Shown here piece by piece: positions 48,878-58,505 of a DNA stretch of 64,000 bases. How positions within the stretch are numbered: the stretch's first letter is position 1; each line of letters opens with the position of its first letter. The position numbers and the translations under genes are program-made. Source of the stretch: Phoronis australis (taxonomy: Eukaryota > Phoronida > Phoronidae); assembly GCA_002633005.1 (NCBI GenBank), contig NMRA01000007.1, forward strand, positions 760,811 through 824,810, written 5' to 3'. The notes beneath the pieces are model-generated. The model was not told the DNA's origin. It saw only the letters and a list, made by a program, of their open reading frames with translations, and did no database searches.

Positions 48878-49159
48878 AGAAAATTGGTTAAATTCAATAT
48901 AACAATCCTTCTAATTGTGTTTCAGTCGCACACGTTCGTCGCCGGGGTCCCAGGGGCAGTGCGACTAGACGAAAGACACGAACAGAAAGTAGTTCCAGTC
49001 ATCGTAAAACGGAGAATATTAGATGTCTCTACTGAGATGTGCAAACCCACTGGGAGAAAGGGATGTGTAGAAATGTGCACAGAAGGTGCACGAGATAATG
49101 AATGCCTCGTTTATTGCCTCCATTTGTTAGTTAATAAAGAGTGCAGGTTGGATAAATAG
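48878..49159 (+). CDS. Terminal exon of a secreted six-cysteine peptide precursor (unrecognised family)
   Basis: Open frame from an acceptor (CAAATTTTAG before 48878) to TAG at 49157-49159, 93 residues, no ATG start, so a short upstream exon ending in phase 0 is needed. It begins RKLVKFNITILLIVF, a basic n-region plus hydrophobic core, then QSHTFVAG, a plausible signal-peptidase site (about residue 23). A 20-residue spacer leads to a tribasic KRR (44-46; 49007-49015), a typical prohormone cleavage site. The 47-residue C-terminal peptide has six Cys (55, 63, 67, 76, 80, 89), spacing C-x7-C-x3-C-x8-C-x3-C-x8-C. The last three Cys match the CxxxC-x8-C spacing of CHH/ITP hormones, and paired CxxxC also recalls eclosion hormone or alpha-hairpinin folds, but the whole pattern matches none I know. 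Alternative reading: a later acceptor (GTGTTTCAG before 48926) trims the signal-like part. The first exon was not found. Confidence 0.55.
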   Translation, partial: RKLVKFNITILLIVFQSHTFVAGVPGAVRLDERHEQKVVPVIVKRRILDVSTEMCKPTGRKGCVEMCTEGARDNECLVYCLHLLVNKECRLDK

Positions 49160-49355
49160 GTGATAATAAGCTTAAACTAACCAATTTGTCAAGAGCACAG
49201 TTTCGTGAACCATCGGAATTGAAACAGTCGGCAATTTGTGTATTTAGCCTGTGAAATAGACTGTTAATGGCACGCGACTCAATATTGGTAGCAATTGTTT
49301 CGCCAATTGAATCTAATTTGATTCCATTACAAAACCGATTTCAGCGGACATCAGG

Positions 49356-49434
49356 AGGCGGGGCGAGACGGTGACGTCACTGTTATTGACGCATATCGCC
49401 AAAAGCTCCCATTACCCATGACGTTGAAATATAC
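49356..49434 (+). promoter_or_regulatory. Promoter-like cluster: GC box, palindromic CRE, TATA-like
   Basis: GGAGGCGGGGCGAG (about 49355-49368), perfect CRE TGACGTCA (49373-49380), then AAATATAC (49427-49434). A start near 49460 would precede the ATG at 49499. Confidence 0.35.
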
Positions 49435-49498
49435 TACCTGCTGTGTTCTTACACTCGTGCAGTAATCTGATTTCAAAGAATACTACGCTACCTACAAC

Positions 49499-49600
49499 AT
49501 GCGTTTTACAAATAAAAACACCATTCAAGTTCAGTTCATATGGATTTGCACAGTTCTCAGTTTATGTCCGAAACTCGGTTCAAAGAGTTTGAATGAATAG
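49499..49600 (+). CDS. Very short ORF with signal-like N-terminus (33 aa)
   Basis: ATG with A at -3 (ACAACATG), beginning MRFTNKNTIQVQ and then a hydrophobic FIWICTVLSLC, ending SKSLNE at TAG 49598-49600. No donor site was found within it. It lies about 40 bp after the predicted start of the GC-box/CRE promoter-like cluster. Could equally be a chance ORF in the 3' UTR of the preceding peptide gene. Confidence 0.2.
   Translation: MRFTNKNTIQVQFIWICTVLSLCPKLGSKSLNE
49511..49516 (+). terminator. Candidate polyadenylation signal of the cysteine-rich peptide gene
   Basis: AATAAA 352 bp past the stop at 49159. It overlaps the short ORF that begins at 49499. Confidence 0.3.
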
Positions 49601-50591
49601 CGTCGACGCCGTTCGACGCCATTGTCGTCTGGTTCCATCTCATTTCCATTAGAATGCCATCGGAAGAAGAAGTGTGTTGGTAACGTCTGTCGATTAACTT
49701 GTGACAAATTTCAACTTTCTATAACTTGTCGCTTAGTTTCTCAAAGGAAACACAGCTATGAGCACTAGGCAGGCACGTGTGCCATATTTATTTACTGCCA
49801 GTTTTGTTTTGCTATGGCAACAGCCGTGCAGAGCAATCAATCTATAGAAAAAAAACAACCACGCGTGCAGGAGAGTAAATCACGGCCAGTTCATCACTCT
49901 GTTAAAAAATGTATTTTTTAAAACCACTGTCTCGTTTTTAAACTAAAAGTTATTCTTACACGCCAATCCTAATTAACACTTCGTTAAAATGTTAATTGAA
50001 GCTAAAACAAAATACCCCCTCCCGTTTCAATTACCGGTTGTGAAAATGCTATGGGGTTTTTATGCCGATCTAAACCATTAAAGCGTAAATGTTGTCTAAA
50101 TTAAGTTCATTCATTTTCCCTACTTGCTGTCGATTAATAGGATGACTGTACGCTTCTTCCTTGTGCGTGGTTTTCCAAGCACGAAATTTGCCGTGGCTAT
50201 TTAAAACGTTAATTTAATTGGACTGTGAGTTTTCAGAGAGACCACACGGTAATTTAAAAACTGATTAATAAACTACACTGGTAATTAATTGCTAAACATT
50301 AAGTTTATTTTGCAAACCGGCGTCACTTAAACCCGGCCAAAACCACTTGTTGAGGGCGGCCAATGTCGCGTGCGCGTGTGACATTCACGTCTAAACGGAC
50401 AGCTTAGGTGACAGGGAGCTTGTGAAATTTACAAAACCTTTCATAATCGGCTTTTGGGTAGTTAACATAGGATAGGCGAACTTTCTGAATGACAGCGACG
50501 GAGACTTCAGTCTTGTGTTGTAATATGTGGTACTAGACGATAGGAACTGCAAAGAGTTTGTGTCAGGAAATGCCACTTACATGCGCGCAAA

Positions 50592-50726
50592 AACTCCGAA
50601 GAAAGTAGAAGACGAGACAAAAGTCCATTAAAAAGGCAAGAATTACCAAAATTCGGCGAATGCACAATTCATAGCTCTGAACGTACACCGTGAATCTTAG
50701 TAAAAGGTTCATATTCTCAAAAATTC
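50592..50726. repeat. Dispersed repeat family D, copy 2
   Basis: Direct-orientation partner of 47546-47684, one 3-bp gap. No open frame is conserved between the two. Confidence 0.75.
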
Positions 50727-50729
50727 GAA

Positions 50730-53320
50730 CATATGACTTATGAGACTTGAGAGGAAAATTCTGCCTTACGCTCCACACAACTAGTTCATCAAAATACTTT
50801 TATGTCACTGAGCAAAGTACAACAAATCTGAGCATATACCCACGATTGTCAATTAATGGGATTATTTGCTAAACTGTAACGTGTTAACTCCAGTCAACAT
50901 TTTTGACTTCAGCCTGTCATTTTTTGCATGAATCTGACGTCAGATAAACAGAGTAAGTCTAACGCATCAGTCAATTAGGATTTAGAATATGTGGAAGTTA
51001 AATCTTACAAGAAGCATAAAATTATAAAAACACTAAAAAGCAACGTTTATTTCTTACAAATCCGAATAACTGTCTTTCATTCAATCCATCCAGACATTTT
51101 AATTGCATGGCGGATGATTCGAGACCGAGGTCGATGGTAACGTTATTGAATAGTCTCCATAACATTGTTTTTTGGCATAGCAGTATGATATTTCTGATTT
51201 TTGTCAAATCTTTGTCTGCCCAAAATTACTGAACTTTTGCCCGTTATTTTCGTTCCCACCAACCACGTCATAAATTGCTTATTGAGAACAAACACCACTA
51301 TTTCATATATTTTCGTGTGTGCCACGTACTCTATATTAGACTCTTATAAGTAATAAAATGAATAAATGGCAAAAAGTAACCATCGCTTGTTGGATTTTTA
51401 CACTACGTTATTGAATTATCTATCACAATAGGGCGTCTCAATAGTATAGATTTCATTTTAATCGCACGGATGAGCGGCCCTCTATAACGAGCAGTGGGTA
51501 ACATAACAACCAGCGTTACACCTCACTGACGACAAATCGTGGCTAATTTTACCTGAAAACGATACTCTTCAAGCTTTTCAGCTCTCATAATTTAGATACA
51601 CGCATGCTGAATGGTTTTCAAAGACTGCAGTCGGCCAGATGCAACTATGAAGTTTGCTAGGATTTCACAGTGGTAACTTTAAGATCATATTCTACACGAC
51701 AAAATGACAGACGGAAGAAAAAACAAGGCCTTCACGAGTATGAAGTTACCTTTTTGTTCACGCTGACGGCTCGACGTTGAAATGTCAGTTGTGAAAGACA
51801 ATTGCAGAGCTCGGGGCAAGTATGCCCCATATGATACGCTAAATAGTCCAAATGGTTTTATTCTCGAGTGAAAATCAAAAAAAAAAAATGTGACGCTGCA
51901 CTAGGCTAGAAAATAAATCACTTTAAAGTCTCCATAGGCGAAATAAAGAGCGGTTCTGCATCATAAAAAGTCACTTAAGACTTAAGATCTCACTTCACAA
52001 TTACTTAATACAGTTTTTGACATGAAATTGTTAACACATTACAGTTTAGAAATAATTTATTTAAAGTTCTCTGAGCAAGCTGGTCTTGGGTAGGTTTCAG
52101 AGGCCTTACGATTTTGCCAAGGTAAGATATAATTATTTTTCAAAAATAGTTGCGTGGAGCGTAAGACGAAATTTCTAAATTATTTTTTTCTCATGAAACG
52201 GACTAAGATTCGGTTTTTAATATTCTGCAGAAAATTAATTATACGGGATGACTTCTTGAAGTAAACGTGAAGGAACTTCTAGTCCACACCAAACGTCATT
52301 CATTTCAAATCCGCTTGAACCATATTCTGCTGTTAAGAACACTATCAACCTTCTTCTAAGGCACATCTGCTATTCCAAAGCAACGCCATCGCGTTATCCT
52401 TTGTTTGAATTGAAACTGGTTAAAATAAAGCGCTAGGAATTCCTCTGATGGGCACGCGACCTCGACCGAAGCTAACACGCCGTGACAAGCAATTGAATGG
52501 GCGTGGTCTGAAGCAAAAACACCATGCCATTTCTTCTCATGAAATCATTTCTAAAATGAGTAAAAAAAAAAACATACGAGAGAGATGTTGTAACACCAAG
52601 TAGCCTAAATCAAACTTGGCGCGGGTTCATCGCCACTCTAAAAATTAGTTGATGCTATGGGCAACAAGGTCCCACGATCAAACATGTATATCTGCATCAA
52701 AATTCAGAAATGTAAATTAGCCATCAAAATTCCGTGTATGGCTGTAGCAGAGACAGTTTTGTTGAATAAATGGTCGTTTGTGTTTGCCTTGTGTGTTTAC
52801 GCGTGTAGGCTGTCAATATTGGCGGGGGTACCTTGCGCAAACACCAATCCATCACTCGACAGTCGCACAGGACAGCCGCACAAAGATGACAATGTTCAAC
52901 GGAATATCAAAAGACTACAATCGTAAGGACTCATAGGGTAGTGCTGAATATCGAATGTCTAGGATCGTAACCGATTCTTTGGAACGGCATTATGTCATAA
53001 ACGAACCTTCGAGTTCTTGGCGCTTTTTAAACACAACACAAACAAGCAAGCGCTTCGTTTTGATTCTTTGATCTAGTAACAAATTACATAAGGAAGAACC
53101 AGAGTTGCATCCAATCTAAAAACAAATATATTTAAGACAGCAAGAACCTAAGTAGATATTACAGCAAACTTTCCCATAACAATTTTCATTTCGAAACCCG
53201 ATGATTGAGAAATAAAAAAAAACAACGTCACCGCTTATGATGAAAGCCAAGCACGCGTGGCGGTGACGTTTGAATCATTCTTGCGATCTGAATGGATGGT
53301 TACTTTTATAAAGACCTGGC
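50730..53320. other. Non-coding DNA with one dispersed repeat
   Basis: Holds family B copy 3. Nothing else supportable. Confidence 0.55.
52093..52203. repeat. Dispersed repeat family B, copy 3
   Basis: ATTTTGCCAAGGTAAGATAT, TTTTCAAAAATAGTTGCGTG, GGAGCGTAAGACGAAATT and CTCATGAAACGGAC align with the 9.6 and 22.8 kb copies. Confidence 0.5.
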
Positions 53321-53321
53321 G

Positions 53322-53464
53322 TGCGTTCAGTAGACGCTAGGACCTACGCTAGGACCTAGCTAAAACCTAGTCAAAGTCACGTGTTCTTATTTGAAATGCA
53401 CGGCAATATCTCACGTAATCTCGTGAAGTCTTGCTTTTTAGCGAGGTCCTAGCGTTACTGAACG
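53322..53464. mobile_element. MITE family A, copy 3
   Basis: Inverted ends TTCAGTAGACGCTAGGACCT and AGGTCCTAGCGTTACTGAA; the interior aligns with the 18.6-kb copy. An 11-bp internal duplication (CGCTAGGACCT twice) lies near the left end. Confidence 0.72.
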
Positions 53465-53629
53465 GGTGGCTAGCATAGTGACTTTCAGCCATGTTTGTTA
53501 CATCAAGACCTTCAATGCGTGAAGACAATATCCAACAAAGGACCAACCATTAGCCATGTAAGCAGTAACGCCCCCTTGGGGTGACCACCAGGTTCTGTTT
53601 AAACAAAGTGACCAATTAATGCTAACACA

Positions 53630-53635
53630 TTTATT
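53630..53635 (-). terminator. Candidate polyadenylation signal of a minus-strand unit
   Basis: AATAAA on the minus strand followed by a T/G-rich stretch. It sits near the left edge of a region where the plus strand becomes conspicuously A/C-rich, as expected for a minus-strand transcript, and would give the CaaX exon a 3' UTR of about 2.9 kb. Confidence 0.25.
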
Positions 53636-53997
53636 GAATCAACAAATTGCACATATAACAGTTGCCATTAAGACATCACTGTATAACTAATGAGAAGACC
53701 AGTGTTACCATGGTTACACGAGGACACCTATCATGCAAAGGCAAGCAAATACAAACATGGCAGATTAAAATTACAAACAATTTAGAAAACGTAGTGAAAA
53801 TTTTCACATCAAAAAACAATGGAAACTCTCACAATTCTAAATTGTTCTTTGGTTTTTTAGGTCTAAATCCTGAACGACGGTCAGTTGCTTAGATTAGGTG
53901 GTTGGGTGAGGTGTGTGGTTGTCAAATATTGGCAGATAAAATAATATGTTGTCTGTTTATTCCTTATCAGTTTCATCAGGGAAGCAATTTCAGTTGA

Positions 53998-54104
53998 GAT
54001 GTCACCTCAGTCAAGACATGTCATGACATGCCAGCTCTGTCATGTCAGTACAGTAATGTCACTTCAGCCATGTCACATCAGTCATGTCGCATCAGTCATG
54101 TCAA
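53998..54104 (+). repeat. CATGTCA minisatellite
   Basis: Irregular repeats of ATGTCA(C/T)(T/A)TCAGTC, about 13-15 bp. Confidence 0.8.
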
Positions 54105-54559
54105 TTCCCTTAGTCAGCCCAGTTGAAATTAAGTACAGAGCTAACATAGTTTTAAAACCTTTCAAAATCAGAATTCAAACCTCAGAATTCAGTAAAGAGC
54201 TCACATGATTTACAAGTGAGGAGAAAAATTTTGGGGATTTCATCTATGACACTGTTTACATTTTTAAAATGCATTGTGGGATTATTGTTGGCCCGTAAAC
54301 ATCAATGGGCAAAGAATGCTTTAAAATTCACATTCACTAAAACAAAGCTCAAAGCCGCATTTTCCCCATTTAGCACCCTAAAACAATAATTGAATTAAAC
54401 TTTTTACTCTCAAAATTTGTCTCCTAATATTGTTTACCCTAAAAGGATGCTTTTTGGTTACCAAGAAGAACATGGAAACAATTAACAATTCAAGAAGAAG
54501 CACTACAGTTTATTAAGGTTGACCAACACTAAAATTCTATATTTCATTACTGGCCAACC

Positions 54560-55200
54560 TCAGGGTCTACATATTTACTAAAATTCTAGATTTGAAAAAT
54601 AAGCATTACCTGCCAGGTGAGCTGAGGGCTCAATCTGCAACAATTTGAGATCCAACGAGCGTGGCAATGTTTTTAAACCAAAGCACTTCGGTTAAAAAAT
54701 CAACACAGACAGCAGGGGCAATACGCAGCTTAAAAACACTTTAAAAGCAGACATACACAACTAGCACTTGAATTGTTCCATCAATTTCCTGTTCACCTAT
54801 TGTTAAATGACAAGTAAGAATTCAGGCAGTTTGGCACAAGAGCACTAAAGACACACACGCTACACTGCTGCTTTAAAAATCTGATGCAAAAAGTACAAAA
54901 CAGTTTAAATTAAAGTTACATAAACAATCACATGGATACAATAATAACAGTTAAATAAAACTTTAAGTACTGCAGTAAGGACAGATTTGTACTCAACAGA
55001 ACAGCAACAATCAAACGCTCATGAGCATCGCTAAAATGGGACGAGAACACGTATTGGGCATATAACTACACACTTTCACATACTCTTGCAGTTCATCTAC
55101 AAAGATTTAGTAAATGAAGAAGCTGTCAGATATAAATAAGCATCACCTGGCCAATGAACTGTGGAGAGAACAATTGGCAATTTGACCAAAGAGGGAGTTA
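54560..55200. repeat. Diverged duplicated segment (units about 540 bp apart)
   Basis: AATAAGCATTACCTGCCAG (about 54599) and AATAAGCATCACCTGGCCA (about 55136) are followed by alignable CAAT..GCAA..ATTTGA sequence. On the minus strand both look like CAG|GTRATGCTTATT donors. No coding frame was recognised. Confidence 0.35.
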
Positions 55201-55894
55201 GCGTAGGACTGTGCCAGAGTCTGACATTGTAAACTATGCATCACAAGTCTCCATTACAGAATGCCTAGGTATAATTTTCAAATTAAAAAGGTCAACTAAC
55301 ATACGACACCACGGAATACAGTCATATTACTGACGAGGATGCAAATAGGACAGCAACAAAGAATCCTGATCAGAGGAAGCGTTTTGCGTAAGGTAAATTT
55401 AGAAACTACGCAGTTACAGAATGCTTTCCAGAAATGGTTGTTAGTGGGACATCCAATGATCATAATTTTCTTGTTTGTGAGAGTGACCAATGTCCATTAG
55501 AACTGGTGACCACGAGTTTTAGAATGTATACTAATGGCTGAACTAACTCACGCAAAACAATATTTAGTGTAACAAGGTTTCGCGTACACATTTACTCTGT
55601 AAGCCAACAGCAGCACGTATTATCTGACTGGTATCTGACCGGACGTATATCCATATGTTACCACATGCGGAATATTCAAACGAAAAAACGTGATCTTATC
55701 TTTTAACATCGAGTGTCAAAAGTAATGCCAAGAATCCATTTCCGATTTCCGTAACTGGGGTTCATTTTTGCTGTTTACCTAACTCATAAATTATCTCTCT
55801 GTCGACCTATTTTTTAGCGGACTCACAAAGTGTCGTCAAGTTCCCACAACGTGTTGTTTGACAGTTCATGGTGAGCCGACTTGTTGTTGAGTCA

Positions 55895-55914
55895 GTCTAG
55901 CCACCTGGTGACTG
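55895..55914 (-). promoter_or_regulatory. CTCF-like motif, partner of 13161-13180
   Basis: Exact 20-bp reverse complement of the left site, so the two point toward each other across Otx. Confidence 0.35.
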
Positions 55915-56298
55915 CTCAGATTAAACTCAATACGCATCTAGACACCAAGAGCTTTACCTAGACACTGGTTCAAATCATTGCAATCGATCAAGATGACACT
56001 TATATTAGTAATTATGCACATTAAAAATGACAAGTAAAACTCACGCAACATCAGTCTCTACTGGATGTTTGTTTACACATAAAGCACCAACATTCCCTAG
56101 TGTGATGTTCCCATGTTTGTTGGACCCTGGAGAATTACCCATGACGTTCCCCCAAAAATGAATGCAATTGGTCCTTTTCAGACCTTTTCGGAAAATGATA
56201 TAAAAACATTCAACCTTTTGAGCTGAGCTTTAAATAAACAAACCAAAACAAGTCAATCTACTTGGCGGATCCAATACAGCTGATGTACAATCAGCCCG

Positions 56299-56397
56299 CA
56301 GTTGCAAACAAACAGGTAATAGTTACTTGAAAACCAGTTTCTCCACTGAATAACAGGCATGAAACTGGTTCTAAAAATCCGCGACCCCCTGCAACTG
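56299..56397. repeat. Foldback hairpin repeat family E, copy 1
   Basis: Outer arms CAGTTGCA/TGCAACTG and inner arms AACCAGTTT/AAACTGGTT enclose CTCCACTGAATAACAGG. The core is shared with 61576-61659. Confidence 0.6.
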
Positions 56398-56521
56398 ACA
56401 AACACAACACTGTGAGGCACAGTCTAAATGAAACACAATCGAGTGAATGAACTTCTAAATAGTTGCCTCTTGCCGCATCAACCAAGAGACCATTGGCCTC
56501 TAGGTTGACCATCCTGGAACT

Positions 56522-56550
56522 TGAACTTCATGACCTGTGACCTTTGAACT
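56522..56550 (-). promoter_or_regulatory. Four-half-site nuclear receptor array
   Basis: Minus-strand reading: AGTTCA-a-AGGTCA-c-AGGTCA-tga-AGTTCA (half-sites at 56545-56550, 56538-56543, 56531-56536, 56522-56527). It includes a perfect DR1, a second DR1-like pair and a DR3. It lies 2 bp past the possible CaaX stop codon. Confidence 0.45.
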
Positions 56551-56551
56551 T

Positions 56552-56633
56552 TCACTGAATAGAGCAGCTCTTTTCCTCCTTGACCAATGCACCCCCACTG
56601 AGCTGCTGACGCGTAGCCTCATCTTCAGCAATA
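56552..56633 (-). CDS. Possible terminal exon encoding a CaaX tail (CSIQ)
   Basis: On the minus strand a strong acceptor, CTTCTTCTTCTGTTTCAG, precedes an open frame IAEDEATRQQLSGGALVKEE ending KSCSIQ and TGA (56554-56552). The final CSIQ fits a prenylation CaaX box after a charged KEEK stretch, as at membrane-anchored small GTPases and similar proteins. Entry phase would be two bases. A second frame is open past this stop, so the frame choice is not forced. I found no convincing upstream exon between here and 64000, so protein identity is unknown. Confidence 0.33.
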
Positions 56634-58433
56634 CTGAAACAGAAGAAGAAGGTGCTCACTGATTTGATCATGTTCACCGCACGTGTAAAGATCAACTCAA
56701 TTATAATGTCATTATGGTAAAACCTTATCAATTTAGGACATAATGTTGGACAAATGAAATCCCCACATTTTCAACTTGGCACTTTACCCTTTCGCCTACC
56801 ATTTTGAGCGCAGTACGACAAAAAAATGCAGGTTTAGAAGCATTCAAGAGCAATTTTGACAACAAAATGGCTGCCGCTTCAACCATCTTGAATTTAATCA
56901 TGAGAAATAGGCGCAGAGCTTTTTACAAGGCACGTTACGGGAAAATTTCACAATGATTATATCAGAAATGAAACCTGTAGCATGCAAACAAGGAATAAAA
57001 TATCAAATTTTAAAACCCACTAACATTCTTGGCATTCGCCATGCAATTATCAGTATGAGGTACTAGGACAACAGTCTATGTTTACATAGATGGTTAACAG
57101 GATTATGATGGCTGTCAGGTGACTCTTTCACTTGTCAAGGGGCCCAGTGGACTGGGACAACTGGTGGGTGAGACAGACTCCCACACACCTTGTATGTAAA
57201 GCAAACACAATGTTCACCTTGTTAAAGACAGGCAACCTTTCGAGCATGACCACTAAGATCTTGAATAACCAGAATTTCGCTTATTTTTATCGTCGAAAAC
57301 ATCTATTTATTCTGAATGGCCTGCTCAACAAAGGAACACAAGTTTCTGCGAGGATCCCGAGAGAAATGAAATACAAGAGTAACATATGAAATATAACGTA
57401 CAGCTGATGCGAAGGGCCTTAAATACCAACGACGACACATTGATGTTTTGGGAATTCTCCGTCTACTAACACCACAGTTTACATCTGTAATCTTCTAGTA
57501 AAAAAAGTTAAGTTTGCATGAAAGGCCCCTACACCAAATCTATACGGACACCAGTGTCCATTTATTTACCTATCATTTCTCACAGGCTCCTAACAATCCA
57601 ATTCACAGACAGTGACTTATTAAGCCCATGATGACACAGCCTCTAAACAACCTCCTTGGTTATACAGTGTCTCCAGTGGTCTATCAGCTGTCCACAAACC
57701 AAACACCAGCACAATACCATAGTATCCACAACAGGCTAGGCCAAGGAACACCAGACACTGACAGTTCAAGCGGCCCATCCCACTACACCACACAAGACAA
57801 AAGGTAAGGTACGTAAAGCAAGACACGTCGATACTGATACTGCCATACACACCACATGTTGGTGCAAAATGGCAACACAGGTGTCAAGAATCGGGATTGA
57901 CACTCTGAGCATGACAGGTAGCTGATTAGACAGCGTCCCGAATGGTTGTCACAAGAGACATGTTGTCATGGCGACACCGCCATGCAACCTAGACTGAACA
58001 GTGCGGTGTACCAAAACTGTGCAGGTCAATGATTGACTGAGGTGGCTCTTATTCACTTGTCTACTTCTAATAGAGGTGTCCAATAACACCTTTTTAGTGA
58101 ATCAATGACACATACTTCTGAAGACAATGTAAGACAGTGACAAATTGAGACGAAAATGGCACGTTTCTTAAAACACATCCTTGTATGTAAGCTGATTTAT
58201 TTCTAATGAGATTTACAATAATTCATTGATTACCTGATCAAATCTAGTTGCCAAAATTGTCTTTTTTATTTTCAAATGCAGACGGCTTCGCTACAAAGGC
58301 CAATTTCTGTCAAGGGTTTTATTGACAGCTCGGCGCAAAAACACATACTAAGAACTGTGTAGAATTTCCTAAATGTTTTTCCTGGAAAACAAAGTTCTTC
58401 ATCACCACGTCTTACGTATAAAGGGTGAAGAAT

Positions 58434-58505
58434 CACTTAAGTGTTAGGGTAACTGTAAACCTTGTTTATCACTTAAGTGTTAAGGTAACTGTGAACCTTG
58501 TTTAC
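58434..58505 (+). repeat. 36-bp tandem duplication
   Basis: Two units beginning CACTTAAGTGTTA and ending CCTTGTTTA, differing at about three positions. Each contains the palindrome CACTTAAGTG. Confidence 0.9.

Noticed and set aside
57620-57792. Minus-strand terminal exon with a hydrophobic segment (CLVFLGLACCGYYGIVLVF)
   Set aside because: The acceptor is fair, but no family is recognised and no upstream exon fits; it could be chance.
58240-58296. 57-bp minus-strand exon after CCTTTGTAG
   Set aside because: Its only open phase is incompatible with the CaaX exon.
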